DNA from: Apostichopus japonicus
Taxonomy: Eukaryota; Echinodermata; Holothuroidea; Aspidochirotida; Stichopodidae
Assembly (NCBI RefSeq): GCF_037975245.1
Contig: NC_092572.1
Span: 5,481,001-5,545,000 of the forward strand
Reading direction: 5' to 3'
DNA length: 64,000 bases
A program made the position numbers and the translations under genes. Positions 12,842 through 25,339 of this stretch are shown piece after piece (within the stretch, counting starts at the first letter, position 1; the number at the start of each line of letters is the position of its first letter). The notes below the pieces were generated by a model. The model worked only from the letters and a program-made list of their open reading frames with translations, was not told the origin of the DNA and ran no database searches.

Positions 12842-13779
12842 CTTTAACCCAGTTAAGAATTTCTTCCAAACCCTTCAAATGGATGAGCGAAAGGTCTTGC
12901 TAGACAGTGTCTTACTGCTGTCCTTTTTTAAGGCTCATCCAACATCGAAGGCATTTAATGTCAGGTATTAAGACCTAGTAAGGTCTAAGCGTAGACTAGA
13001 ATGTAACTTCATTATAGGGCAGGTCAGATGTTAGAGTTTTAACCTTTTACTAACTGCCATAGCAACCGGACCCAAAATCATCCATTCTGAACTTAACATA
13101 AAGTTACCGATTTTGGCGTCTTAAAAAATCTGCGAGTTCGGTGTACGATAAGATTTAAGTGGACTGCTGTTCAGTTTTCTTTTTGTCTGACAACCTTTAC
13201 GGAGGTTTTTCAGCAGTTTTGGTGGAACCAGTTCAAAGACAAGAGCCCAAGGGCACTGTGGTTCCTTGCTTGGGGTATATGACAATACACATAATATTAT
13301 CAAGCAAGATTGGGCTGAAAAAGTCCAAGTAATTGTGGTCCTACATGTTCCCATAGAGTAACGAACACTACAGCCAACACTTTTGTGATCACAAAATGTG
13401 ATCGGATTTTTTTATCAAAAGGCACTTTTGAGATCTAAATATGGCGTCGAAAGTGTAAGAAATATAAGACACCTACAAGCGTGTCAACAGATATGATAAC
13501 AATGGTGACCTCAGATGACATGACCTTTAAGTTTCAAAATGTTCCACCACCCCATTCACAACTTGTCCCAAAATATCAACCATGTCACACCTTGGCATTG
13601 AGATTTAATTGCATTAAATGTCAAAAAATTAACTTTGAACTTGTATGTAACTTAAAACACAAAGGTCACCCTGAGGTCAACATGTTGACATTTTTGATCG
13701 GTGAGACGTGAATATAGCATCAAACTATACAAATTTCAAACATTTTTTCTTTGCCCATTTTCTCCCCCCATAATACTAC

Positions 13780-16120
13780 TTTTTTAACATTAGCTGACCT
13801 TTGGTGACCTTGGATCACATGACCGTTAAGTTTGAAAATATTCCCCTATACCATTTGCAACTTGTCCAAAAAAATCAACCTTGTCACACCTTGGCACTGG
13901 GAGTTATTGCATTAAATGTGTGAAAATTAACTTTGACCTCAAATAACTTTGCACACGAAGGTCAAATGGGGGTCAACCCATTGACATTTATGATCAGAAG
14001 GTACCTTTAACATCTGAAAATAGCATCGAAACTGTAGAAATCCCCAAAACACAAAAAGGTCACCAGAGGTCAAATTGAGGTCAAGGGTCACCCAGATGCG
14101 GGTCGGCAATTGGATTACATTGAAGCAACTCCCAACCCTAACAGACAATTTGTTCTCAAGTTGTCCCAAAAATACTAGTTTTTTATCATTAATTGACCTT
14201 TGGTGACCTTGTATCACATAACCGTTAAATTTGAAAATATTCCCCTATACCATTTGCAACTACTCCAAAAATATCAACCTTGTCACACCTTGGCACTGGG
14301 AGTTATTGCATTAAATGTCTGAAAATTAACTTTGACCTCATATAACTTCGCACACGAAGGTCACACAGGGGTCAACTTATTGACATTTATGATCAGATTG
14401 TACCTTTAACATCTGAAAATAGCATCGAAACTGTAAAAAATCCACAAAACACGAAGAGGTCACCAGAGGTCAAATTGAGGTCAAGGGTCACCCAGATGCG
14501 GGTCGGCAATTGGATTTCATTGAAGCAACTCCCAACTCTAACGGACAATTTGTTCTCAAGTTATCGCAAAAATACTAGTTTTTTTATCAATAATTGACCT
14601 TTGGTGCTCTTGCATCACATAACCGTTAAGTCTGAAAATATTCCCCTATACCATTTGCAACTACTCCAAAAATATCAACTGTGTAACACCTTGGCACTGG
14701 AAGTTATTGCATTAAATGTCTGAAAATTAACTTTGACCTCATATAACTTCGCACACAAAGGTCACACGGGGGTCAACCCATTGACATTTATGATCAGAAG
14801 GTACCTTTAACATCTGAAAATAGCATCGAAACTGTAAAAATCCACAAAACACTAAAAAGGTCACCAGAGGTCAAATTGAGGTCAAGGGTCACCCAGATGC
14901 GGGTCGACAACTGGATTACATTGAAGCAACTCCCAACCCTAACGGACAATTTGTTCTCAAGTTATCGCAAAAATACTAGTTTTTTATCATTAATTGACCT
15001 TTGGTGACCTCGGATCACATGACCGTTAAGTTTGAAAATATTCCCCTATACCATTTGCAACTTGTGTCAAAATATCAACTGTGTAACACCTTGGCACTGG
15101 GAGTTATTACACTAAATGTCTGAAAATTAACTTTGACCTCATATAACTTAACGTACAAAGGTCACCTTGGGTCAACTTATTGACATTTTTGATTGATGAG
15201 ACCTAAATTAGAGCATCAAACTATAAAAATTCAAACATTTTTTTCTTTGCCCATTTTCTACCCCCAAAATACTAGTTTTTTGACATTAATTGACCTTTGG
15301 TGACCTCGGATCACATGACCGTTAAGTTTGAAAATATTCCCCTATACCATTTGCAACTTGTCCAAAAATATCAACCATGTCACACCTTGGAACTGGGAGT
15401 TGTTGCATTAAATGTCTGAAAATTAACTTTGACCTCGTATAACTTTGCACACGAAGGTCACACGGGTGTCAACCAATTGACATTTTTGATCAGAAGGTAC
15501 CTTTGATATCCAAATCTAGCATCAAAACCAAACATTTTCTTTTTTGCTCGTTTCCTCCCAAAATAAGCACATTTTTTCTAATGTGACCTTTGACCTTTTG
15601 ACCTTGGTTTCAGATGTAGTTTAATCTCCTGATTCCAAAAAACAAAACGAAAAGTCTGTACAACCGTCCTAACTCCGACCGAAAAACTTTGACCTCATAT
15701 AACTTCGCACATAAAGGTCACACGGGGTCAACCTATTGACATTTATGATCAGAAGGTACCTTTGACATCTGAAAATAGCATCGAAACTGTAAAAATCCCA
15801 AAAACACGAAAAGGTCACCAGAGGTCAAATTGAGGTCAAGGGTCACCAAGATGCGGGTCGACAATTGGATGACATTGAGGCAACTCCCAACCCAAACGGA
15901 CAATTTGTTCTCAAGTTATCGCAAAAATACTAGTTTTTTATCATTAATTGACCTTTGGTGACCTCGGATCACATGACCGTTAAGTTTGAAAATGTTCCCC
16001 TAACCAGTTCACAACTTGTCCCAAAATATCAACCTTGTCGCACATTGGCACTGGGAGTTATTGCAGTTTTAATATTTTCGGTTTTTGGACCATAACTGAC
16101 CTTTGGTGACCTTTGTGAGC
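13780..16120. repeat. About 400-bp tandem units rich in AGGTCA half-sites
   Basis: The anchor TGACCTTTGGTGACCT recurs at about 13797, 14196, 14595 (variant), 14997, 15292, 15951 and 16091. Most spacings are close to 400 bp, with one of 295 and one of 659. A second anchor with AGGTCACCAGAGGTCAAATT occurs at 14057, 14457, 14858 and 15812. Confidence 0.9.
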
Positions 16121-16231
16121 ACCAAAAACAATAGGGCACACCTTCTCCATATGGCGGATCTATAGTCCAAGTTTGGCCTCAATCCAACATTCCCTTATTA
16201 ACTTAGAGCGTACCCAAGCAAGTGTCACAGA

Positions 16232-16234
16232 CGG

Positions 16235-16266
<32 letters not shown>
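16232..16266. repeat. (AC)n microsatellite in H1
   Basis: A run of about 16 AC units lies just upstream of the terminal hairpin of H1. The equivalent tract in H2 is near 45478-45500. Confidence 0.95.
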
Positions 16267-16588
16267 CAACCTGACTGCATAGGTTCCTTTTGCTAAAGCA
16301 AGGAACCAAAAAATGGAATAGGTTCACGTATAGTGTCGTGTGGTAGTGTTTCGGTTTAGAAAGGCAACCATCTGATACGTGTATAAACAAACACATGGAC
16401 GTACTGCACGTTCAGAAATACCCACCCAAATGCAACTGGACGGAACAGATATTATATAACTTAACCAGAACTCTCCGGCCACCATTAAGTCATTGACCGT
16501 TCACATGACATTTATTAAAAACGCAAGAGGGATTGAAGAAACCCCAACTTGAAGTACGGGTGCGTTCTAAAGTGTGAATAAGGCCTTA

Positions 16589-17484
16589 GTAAATATATGA
16601 AATTCTGTCCAGTTCTCGGATGATGTAATAAATACCATGTTTTGTGGTTTCTCATCTTACATTTTCTTTCTTATGTAAGGTAAAAGTACACAATTCGGAA
16701 GGATTACAATTAGAGAAAACCATGACACAAGGTAAAAGCAACGGAAATCGAAATGTGACATACCTTCAACTGTAACGTCATACACAGTTTCGTTATTGTC
16801 ATCTCCTAGTTCAAAACATGAATAGGTACCTTCATCTTCTCTTTCAACTTTGTCAATGATCAGGTTGAAGTGGGTGTTTGGCACATATGAATATTTGAAA
16901 TTGTCATGCTTTGGCTCAGTCCTTTCATTATCAATATCAGGAGAAGAAATTTTATATACATATAGGCTATCGTCAGTGGTACTATCAGTCCATGTAGCAG
17001 CGAGTGTGTTTCCATTTATCAGACACTGCATCTCTTCGACGTTCTTAGTTGTGTAGGTCACCACAGTATTAGACGATGAACCTGACGAGAAAGAAAAATT
17101 GGAAATCTTGACAATATGGTCAATTAATGATGCTAATGTATGATAAAACTGAAAATTGTTATGTTTTAGATGGTACATGTTTTACCACAAGCCGATAGAT
17201 TCTTTGTTGAGATCAGTCCCCATACCCAGATGTCCCAGAATTAAATAGACAGAAGTGGATAAAAGAAGGCAATTGCTGTATGAATCTTCAACTGGTGGTG
17301 AATATGGCACCACAGAAGACAGAACAGCAATTCCATGTGCAGTATTGATGTACGTGTAGTGCAAGGGGTTATACTGGGATAGAAATCATTTGACAAATGA
17401 AACCAAGCAAGATCTGTACTACAGTCTGACTCTGACCCAGGTGATTGACTCAGCTGAGCCAAACTATGGATGTCACATGTACCA
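16589..17484. other. Host-like single-copy segment with one exon
   Basis: This stretch lies between the I1 end and the A2 target TA and has no repeat partner in the window. It contains the Ig-type exon. The flanking sequence (17090-17484) has short ORFs only and no recognised domain. Confidence 0.5.
16764..17081 (-). CDS. Internal exon encoding an immunoglobulin V-like domain
   Basis: The minus-strand exon of 318 bp has an acceptor (pyrimidine-rich tract then CAG at 17084-17082) and a donor GTATGT starting at 16763. Both splice junctions fall after the first codon base, giving the symmetrical phase 1/1 typical of Ig-domain exons. The frame is open throughout. Visible domain marks are the first Cys (EEMQC), a Trp (AATWTD), then EREDEGTYSC, the classic D-x-G-x-Y-x-C of the F strand, and a final G-strand-like ETVYDVTVEG. 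About 106 residues fits one V-set or I-set domain. No signal peptide, transmembrane or second exon is visible nearby, so the parent gene (a cell-surface or secreted receptor or adhesion protein) cannot be named. Confidence 0.75.
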
Positions 17485-17486
17485 TA

Positions 17487-20400
17487 CAGTACTGATTTCG
17501 CTTAACTCCCGTTAAAATTCGTTGAAAGAAAAATAACCGAAATTCTTCGTTTAACTTCGCCAGGCTGAACATTACGCAGCAGTACAAGCTATGTACCACG
17601 AGGCACCCTTCCAAATAAGTTGAAGTTCTGTTTAACCATTTAAATACAGTGAATGGACATATAAACTTGGTTTACTTGCAGATTACGAAAAATAGTTATT
17701 TCTAAGAGATGTAAATTTGGTTTTTTATGAGAGTTGAAGTATGAAACTTTGTTTCCGAGCGAAAACATGTTACTTGAAGCAAAATAAAGATGCCCCGCCC
17801 ATTCTGCGAGGACGCTTCCATTTTTCAAAAAGGCGTTTTCTCTTTTTATTTTTTCTATTTTGTTTACAATTTAAACATGAAAATTATTTAAAAATATGTG
17901 AAGAACTTAGTAATGTACTGCAAACTATCTATAAAAAAAACAGAAAAACGATGTTTTAGGCATGAATAATGTGTTCAATATAACTAAAGTAGTAGGCCAA
18001 TAGTCATAAGCTCATGATAGTGTCGTCAATTCGTTTTCCCAGTTTATATTTGCGACATATATCACCCGTGTACATCGATCAATGGCATGTTGAAATCCCG
18101 TGTGAAAATATGTTGACCCCAAAAGACGCTAATGGTCGTTCTAGAAAGTACCGTCATAACATTAACAACACAAGGCCAGTTTGCTCTCTCAGGTCTGCAC
18201 GTGTACAGCCATTTTTTTCACACATGGTATTATGCTGTGCATGCATTGCGGGCGGGATTGCGGCAAACATAACAGAAAATGAACGAAAATGAAAAACTTA
18301 CGATATTTTTCACAAATATTGATGCTTAGATAAGTGCTTCCTCACAATCAACGAGCCGCCTTAAAATTCGCTCCGCTTACGTAAAACTTCTATATATATA
18401 ACACATGGAAAAACCCGAGATTTTACACACATAATTCCCACTGACATTGGTCACAGAACATAAGTAGGTCATTGAACTTTGCCCAAGTTCATCGCACCAT
18501 GGGAACAACACAACACATTGAACATGATGTTACATCTCCCGCCATCTGGACGCCGAGTGTAAATTTTGATGTTATATGCAAATTATGAATGGTACTGCGC
18601 AGCGCGATTAAAACTTAACCTATTGCGACACAAATTTTGGCTGTTGTTGAATTAACTTTTGTATCAAATGTAAGGTACTGTATCATGTATGTGACACAAG
18701 AGAAAGAAAATGAAATCGGAGGCTGCTCAAACCAGTTTCAACTTGATTTTTACAACCCATCGCACAACACGTGCTTGCGTAATTTGTTTTCTTAACATGA
18801 CTTTTAATAAGTAAGCAGGAAAGGTGGGTAAGTTTACTAATTTAGGCGAGTTTTTGTTAAAAATCTTGTGATAGATAGACAAATATATTGTTTTTTTCTT
18901 CAAAAGTTACGATGTTGCCGAAGGCCGAGTGATATAAATTCAGTGATCTGAACTTCTGAGCACCACGAATACTGATCATGTGTGTTATTCTTTTCAGCAA
19001 TTATTACACGAAAGGTTCGCAATATTATTGGGCCTAATTAGTAATTAACATACATTGATCGAGTGTCTTGTTGCCTGAATTGCTACCTGCTGGGAAAAAA
19101 CCCTTAATTATTGTACTCATAATGTCCTATTTTCATTAAAAGTCGAGTGACCGTGCTTCGAAAAAAACCGCGATCGGGAAACGGCGTTTAAACGTTTAAC
19201 CGACCGGCAGGCGATACGGTGAAACGGTTAGCGAAATATCTGTTGGGTCACACCCTTACTTAAACACACACAAAAACGACCTTATTGAATGAAAATATAC
19301 TAAAAACCATATCGCAAAAACACAAAATCGCTTATAACTCGAAAACAGAAGGAGATATCGACTTTTGTTGGCTATATTGGAATTTCCTAAACCGAATTTT
19401 GATGCGCTCTATCCACCTGTGTCATTTATGAGCTTCTCTGACGTAAGCTGCAGTACGTAATTTCTCTATACCAGTTCCGCGAAATTTATTAACTGTACGC
19501 AATAAGCATCGTTTGCTATGTTTTCTTTCACAACGAATATTCAAAGTTGTGCTCCACACGCTTCACAGATATTGTTTTATGTCGTTCATTTTCAATTCTA
19601 CTTTAAAATTACCTTTTTCGAACGATGCATTGCATGCTTTATTAAACATTCCTGATTAGTAAAACTAAGGAAGGATATTCAAATATGTATTATTTTCATT
19701 TGATATGATTTTATGAGCTGTTCCACTTGAAAAACGATGATAAAACCGAAAAACAAAAACATTTACTTCTCATGTGACGCATACCGGGAGACTCATAAAA
19801 ACTCCCCCTTATCATTAAATTAAATGTACATGCCATCAGGCCAGTTGAAAGCCGTCAGGCCAGTTGAAAGCCCTCCCTACTAATGTTTGATCAGCTCTTC
19901 CCAATATACAATACTCAAATAAGCAATGAAAATATATTAATTTTCCACAGATTTCTACCCAACGTGGGCCCCAAGTCACTGCTTTATTTTCTTAGTAGTC
20001 ATGGATACAATTGTTTGCAACTCTCTTGCTGGCCAGGTGTTTTCAAGTTTTATTAATAGCACAACTTCTGATTGGTTCATTCAAGATAAACTTTCTATCC
20101 CTGCTGGATTGTTCTACTTATAATATGAATGAATATTTGGTTTTCAGGTAACATCCATTCCATTACGAACAGTAGGGGTAAAATAATGTTTGCTTCTAGA
20201 GGCAGCCAGCCAAAGGTTCAGATAAATACTATGCTAATTAACAGATGGTAGGCGTGAATTTGACAAAGCCAAGTTTATGATTGGACTAAGCCTCTCAAAA
20301 AAAGTTTGGTGGTGGGGATATCCAGGGTAGGGAATACACATGTTAGCAGCAAACTGCAGGTGGCCCAGACCCAGGCTGCGACCTAAATACCAGGGCAGTC

Positions 20401-21143
20401 CATCTGCATTCGCGGGCAACTTACAGTAACGGGTTAGGGGGAAAATAACAGGATGTTTTTTTTATTTTGCGTGCATTGAAGCTGGGGGAGATTTTTTGTA
20501 CGGAATGCGCTCTCAGAAAAGTTTGTTTAGTGAGTGATGTTCTGTAGTAAACGGTACTGTAGTACGTCAAGTAACACAGGAATTTATTGGAAATAAAGAT
20601 CTCTTTGATATCCAGCTACGACTGTTTCATTGTGGATATTTTTTTTTTATTTCTAGTTTTTCTGACGCTGCATTCCTTGGTGAGCTAACCTAAACTTATC
20701 TTAGTTTAATACTAGCCTATAACTTAAGAGTTGTAGAATGTGCTTATTACGATCGATCAAGACTAGTTTTTATTATCCTAGCCAAATCATTTTTCAAACA
20801 CCTAGTAAAGAACTTACTCTATCTACAATCAAACTTTTGTAACATTTGTAATATTCCTCTACAACTTCTGGTAGAGTCTGAAAACGGCTGTAGTTAAACT
20901 AAGGATTCAACGCAAGTCACAACCTTGATATATATGTCTAGAATTGCCTTTGCGGTTTTTGATCGCGATAACTTTCGTGGAATTTTCGTTGAAACTTCGT
21001 TGACAACCGTGCCCGCAGTAGTCTAAATCTTGTCAACGAAATTATTCGTTTTTAACCGATTTTCAACTTTTTTTTATCGATTTTCAACGTTTGTTATCGA
21101 TCGTTGATTTTTTTTCAACGGGAGTTAAGCGAAATCAGTACTG
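17487..21143 (+). mobile_element. Element A2, complete uninterrupted copy of family A
   Basis: A2 is 3657 bp, bounded by CAGTACTG at both ends and by TA at 17485-17486 and 21144-21145. The first 29 bp of each end are inverted copies (CAGTACTGATTTCGCTTAAC at the left). Inside, the left arm has GTTGAAA/TAACCGAAA words and the right arm repeats of ATCGATAA and GTTGAAAATCG. It is the reference for orientation (left arm T1, right arm T2). The body includes the core shared with B and D at 18298-18690 (minus). No long ORF; frames such as 17741-17959 and 18014-18292 look non-coding. Confidence 0.9.
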
Positions 21144-22873
21144 TACATCTAGAGGTCATTCTGTGTCAAATCACAGATCTGGCTGTTGCATGACCCTCTC
21201 CAAAACTTACTACCCTCCTTACATGATTAGAACACCATGAAATTATCATACTCTGAAAATTTTAGTTGCATTGCTTCCAAATTCTCCAATTTATGACCAT
21301 TTAAAATTTGCTGACTAAGTGACATTTCAGTATGTTCTTGATTTTTAAGATCCTGTTTCTCAGCAACTGAACATCACACTACCCTCCTTATATTACTGTA
21401 CATACCTACTAACCTATATAGAGCCTATCCTTCATAAAGAGTAATTAAACATGTAGGATATTCTTATAACATTGTATTGCCGAGTTAACTCACCTTAAAA
21501 ATGCCAAAATATTCAATTATATTATTTTTCACTAAAAAATGTGACATTTTGTTGATTAATTGCTCCTAAAGGTATTGCTTCAGGTTATCTGAGTTTCGTA
21601 AAGTCTCAGTACTTGTTTGCCAAATTTAAATCTTGACCTTTCCAGCTTACTGCACTAAAAGCTCAGTAAAAATTACACTGTTCTATGCAATTTTCATACA
21701 GTGTACAGGCATCAATATTCATTTTTTATTTAGTTATCTGCCATTACAAATTTTGAGCTGAATAAAATTCGCCAGATTTTGTAACAAGTTCATCAATTCT
21801 ACAAACTTCAAATCAAAATTTGCAAGCCCTGCCTTACAGATAATGGCCAATCAAATCTCTGTTTCGTTTAGGACCGTTAAGCATTTTCGTGGCTAGCCTG
21901 TCTTAGGTCCCTTTTCTTGAACTTACCTTTCTCTCGGTCTTACCGATGTAGCTTGCAAAATTTTGTTTGCAGACATTTCCTCCGTAGAATTGTAAAAAGT
22001 GGACAATACGAGTAAAGGACTGCGTTAAAATCTTGATCGGGCCGCATGTGTAGACTATTTTGTTTACATTTGTGTAATAAAACATGCTGAGATGGGGGGG
22101 GGTCGCAGTGGTTTTACGATAAATTGTTCGTCCCATAAGGGCAACAGAAAATAAATTTCTTTCATTCGATTGCAATGTTCAGCTTTTCCCCGTTAAACCC
22201 ACCTGGTCAGAGTGCATTTAGAATAAGAAACATTGAATCTGCTTCGGAAGTTTGTTTTCCGAATTTCAATCAGCAAACAGGTATTGAGACTTTAAAGGAT
22301 TATATCTATTACCCTGATACAAACACAAGTTAACAATGATTTCCTATGTTACTGTTAAGTATGTGCAACTCTTAAGTTGCTATTTCATGATGCAATACAG
22401 ACTAAGTACGATAAAGGTTTTTTTGCTGAATTATCACTAACATATAGCCATGTAAGAGCTATGAAGTTTTCTTACTTAAAGGCATTCTCTCAGCTAGGAA
22501 ATTTTAGAGGGCGAGCCAATTTCATAGGTTTCGCTGGTACACCGTTACTCCACTTTCTGACTTGGTCACGTGATACGGTATATGTAATATACTGCCACTG
22601 TACAGTGTAAATCCTGTATGTAAATATACGTACTGTATAGCACAGTTTCATGCAGTGGTAGCATAACACACGTAACGTGTATAGTGCGGTCACGTCGCCG
22701 CGCTGTTTAGGTGGAAGGCACAGGTTGCTTTATTTTGGGTCCTGATGCCAAAAGCAGTGAGCGAAAAAGGGACAGAGAATTGCAGGCATGAAAAGTGTAC
22801 TTGAGCTGGTGCTAAGTACGTGGACTAGGTCTCCAAAAACAATCTACTGGAACAGAGATCGGGGATCAACAAA

Positions 22874-22928
22874 ATGACCAATGCTACCTTTGCGGAGCAT
22901 TTAATGGCATGGCAGATCACACGAGAAG
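22874..22928 (+). other. Possible short coding exon
   Basis: An ATG in good context (acaaaATGa) opens 18 codons, MTNATFAEHLMAWQITRE, then AAG|GTAGGC, a plausible splice donor. No domain is recognised and no downstream exon is visible. Weak. Confidence 0.15.
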
Positions 22929-23158
22929 GTAGGCAGCAAATTATGCTAACGACTAACGTTATATATTTACTATTTAGGCTACAGTATACTGTTTACCGGC
23001 TGAAGTGTTTGGTCTACTGTAGGCTTCCTTGTATATTGTTCAATAGATCATGCTAGCTACGCCTACGTACTTAGGAGTAGCTAGGCCGACAAACTAAGGC
23101 AACTAGTACACCGAGAGGTAGAGGCTAGTACAGTAGTAGTATAGTCAGTATTGCGAAC

Positions 23159-23372
23159 TTTGGAACACTGCGAAGTTCAGACACCCCTAAGAAATACACA
23201 ACTTCACCATGACAACCTACAGCAAGAGCCAATTGCACAAAAAACTATGAAGCTACAGTAATTTTCTCTCCAAAATGACCCAACCATATCAAGCATAGTT
23301 TCAGGTGATTTATACCATGAGATATAGTTTTGGGGTGTTTTAAGGCTTAGGTGTCCGAACTTCGCAGCGTCC
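23159..23372. mobile_element. Small MITE with inverted ends
   Basis: The left end GGAACACTGCGAAGTTCAGA and the right end (reverse complement GGACGCTGCGAAGTTCGGA) match with few differences over about 30 bp. The unit is about 210 bp and non-coding. No clear target duplication, so the superfamily is unknown. Confidence 0.7.
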
Positions 23373-24898
23373 ATGCTACTGCAGTGCAGGCTGCTGTACT
23401 ACTGTAACTGTAGCCTAGCCTACGCCGAACATTTCTGAAGTGTTATTTATGCTTTTCTACTTATATTCGCCTAGTAAGCATTATCAGTATGGAAGTCTGC
23501 GATATCATATGCATTTGGTTTATGATTCGGTAGCTTTGCAAATATGAATAGGCCTTAGCCTACTGTACATCAGTGTAATATGGACATGGATTTGGTAGGG
23601 AGATCTCTCCACAAGAAAATAAAACTCAAAAGAAATGCAACTTCTCTCATGAGCGGAGCAATAGCAAAAGTAGGACTACAGTACTGTGATCGCTTAACGA
23701 TCGTACAATTTCGAAGAAACGATATTCTGCGATTTTGTACGATTTTATTCGACGTTATTCGAAATTATGCGATTTTGCGCGATTTAAAAAATCGTTGAAA
23801 AATTCGGACGAAAAATTTTGTACGAAATTCGCACAATTATTCGCGGTTTTTGCGGTCAGTTTTACAACGTACAAAATCGCACAAAATCGTTGAATAGGCC
23901 TTTTAGAATTACAACAGTCGTTTTTTGATATTACGTGTGTTCAAAGTATACAACACAACTTTCATCTATGGTTCAAAGCACATAGTTACGAGACTCAATG
24001 TCATACATTCAATATGCACAGCGTACAGTACCGCTCATGTATAACTGGACATGTGTACGCGCACATGATCGTGTAAAGACGTATAAACAAGTACAATCGC
24101 GAATAAACTCGTTGACAAACAAATTGCCGCGTAGACACCTCGTATAATCCATGAATAGGATTAAAGTCGCCGAAAGAATTTGAAAACCTAGAAGAAAAAT
24201 AAAGTGTTACTAAGCGTTTCTTGTGTCAATTTTTTTATATAATTTACCGTTGGCTCCAACTGAATGAAAAGAAAAAAAATTCCACCCAACAACTGAAAAG
24301 AAAAAAAAACTTCCACCCAACAACTTTTAGTTTGAAGAAGGGCCGGTTAAAAACAAAACATGTTTCTCGTCCGCGCAATGGGCCTCCTTTTACATGATTC
24401 CCGTGTTTTTATTCGGATTACAAGAAATCTAAACTATCCTTAAAAATTATTTTGTAAAGGTTGCCACATATTCCAAACTAGTATTAGCGCTGGAAAAGAA
24501 GAAAAATGGCCGCCCGTTTTTTTTTTCAGATCTCAGTACGAGAAACATGTATTTTATTTGGATAATAGAACAACTTTCGTTAATGTGGTTAAGTTAATAT
24601 TTTCCTACCTTAGCTATGTCGATTTTATAAAACCTTCATGAAAACAGACTTTTGAAAATGGATTTTGAAGCTGTCAAAAATTTAACAAATGCTTACCGTT
24701 AAATACTGGCGTCAAACAATACATTTCGTATATATTCCAATAAAGATCCACAAAGGATAACAATGCTAAGTAGAGCTTACTAAAGAGAAATAGAAACTGC
24801 ATGTACATGGTCATTTTAAGTATCCAAGTACTATACAAAGAGATCGAGTTCACCGAATCACCCCTTTTCCCTACCACCTGAGGAAAACCGTCTTTTAT

Positions 24899-25336
24899 AA
24901 AATATAGTACCATACAATACTTTACATTTGATACAAAAGTTTCTTCTACAACCCCAAAATTTGTATGTGTCGCAATAAGTTTTAACCGCACAGCATAGTA
25001 CCATTAATAATTTGCATGTTACACAAAGTTACACTCGGCGTCCAGATGGCGGGAAAATGTTACATCGTGTTCAATGTATTGAGTCGTTCCCACGGTGCAA
25101 TGAACTTGGGCAAGTTGCCAAGTTCGAATGTCGATGACCTACTTATGTTCCGCGACCAATGTCAATGGGAATTAGGTGTGTAAAATCTCGGGTTTTCAAC
25201 GTGTTATATATATAGAAGTTTTGCGTAAGCGGAGCGAATTTCGGGCGTCTTGTTGATTGTGAGGAAGCACTTATCTAAGCATCAATATTTGTGAAAAATA
25301 TCGTACGGTTTTTCTTCAGAAAATATTTTTGACTAG
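24899..25336 (+). repeat. Core module shared by families A, B and D
   Basis: The segment runs from accatacaatactttacattt to cgtacggtttttcttc. Related copies are at 1010-1392 (A1), 3470-3773 plus 8064-8195 (D1), 18298-18690 (A2, minus), 36120-36508 (A4), 45775-46212 (B2) and 48903-49110 (A5, minus, internally deleted). Landmarks kept in the intact copies are ATTTGCAT, CCAGATGGCGGG, a GTTATATATATA tract and CGTAAGCGGAGCGAATTT. There is no conserved reading frame. Confidence 0.85.
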
Positions 25337-25339
25337 TAA

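Larger units (their letters stand above)
13239..16310 (+). mobile_element. Element H1: tandem array with hairpin end, possible Helentron-like
   Basis: Both copies start ACAAGAGCCCAAGGGCACTG and end at the hairpin GGTTCCTTTTGCTAAAGCAAGGAACC region (16283-16307). An inverted match GGTTCCTTGCTT lies about 20 bp inside the left end. An (AC)n tract precedes the hairpin. I1/I2 and D2/B2 comparisons show empty sites in A-rich sequence with no obvious duplication. Subterminal inverted repeat, microsatellite, terminal hairpin and T/T target together fit non-autonomous Helentrons (HINE/DINE-like), but this is inference. The interior is about five to six degenerate units of roughly 400 bp. Confidence 0.6.
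12842..16585. mobile_element. Element I1, PIF/Harbinger-like, 5' truncated, split by H1
   Basis: 12842-13238 and 16311-16585 together match 54040-54748 of I2. The right end reads AAGTGTGAATAAGGCC followed by TTA, consistent with the TTA-type target of PIF/Harbinger elements. No left inverted terminus was found upstream of 12842, so the copy is truncated or too diverged there. H1 occupies 13239-16310. Non-coding. Confidence 0.65.
21146..23676. other. Host-like DNA without recognised gene
   Basis: There is no match elsewhere in the window apart from a MITE near 23159-23372. A CG-richer patch near 22684-22760 precedes a possible short first exon (22874-22928). Confidence 0.4.

Noticed and set aside
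13481-14217. ORFs in the H arrays
   Set aside because: They follow the tandem repeat and have no domain; unit-length frames arise by chance.
22684-22930. Promoter plus first exon of a host gene
   Set aside because: Only a mildly CG-rich patch and an 18-codon frame with a donor; kept as a weak feature, not as a finding.
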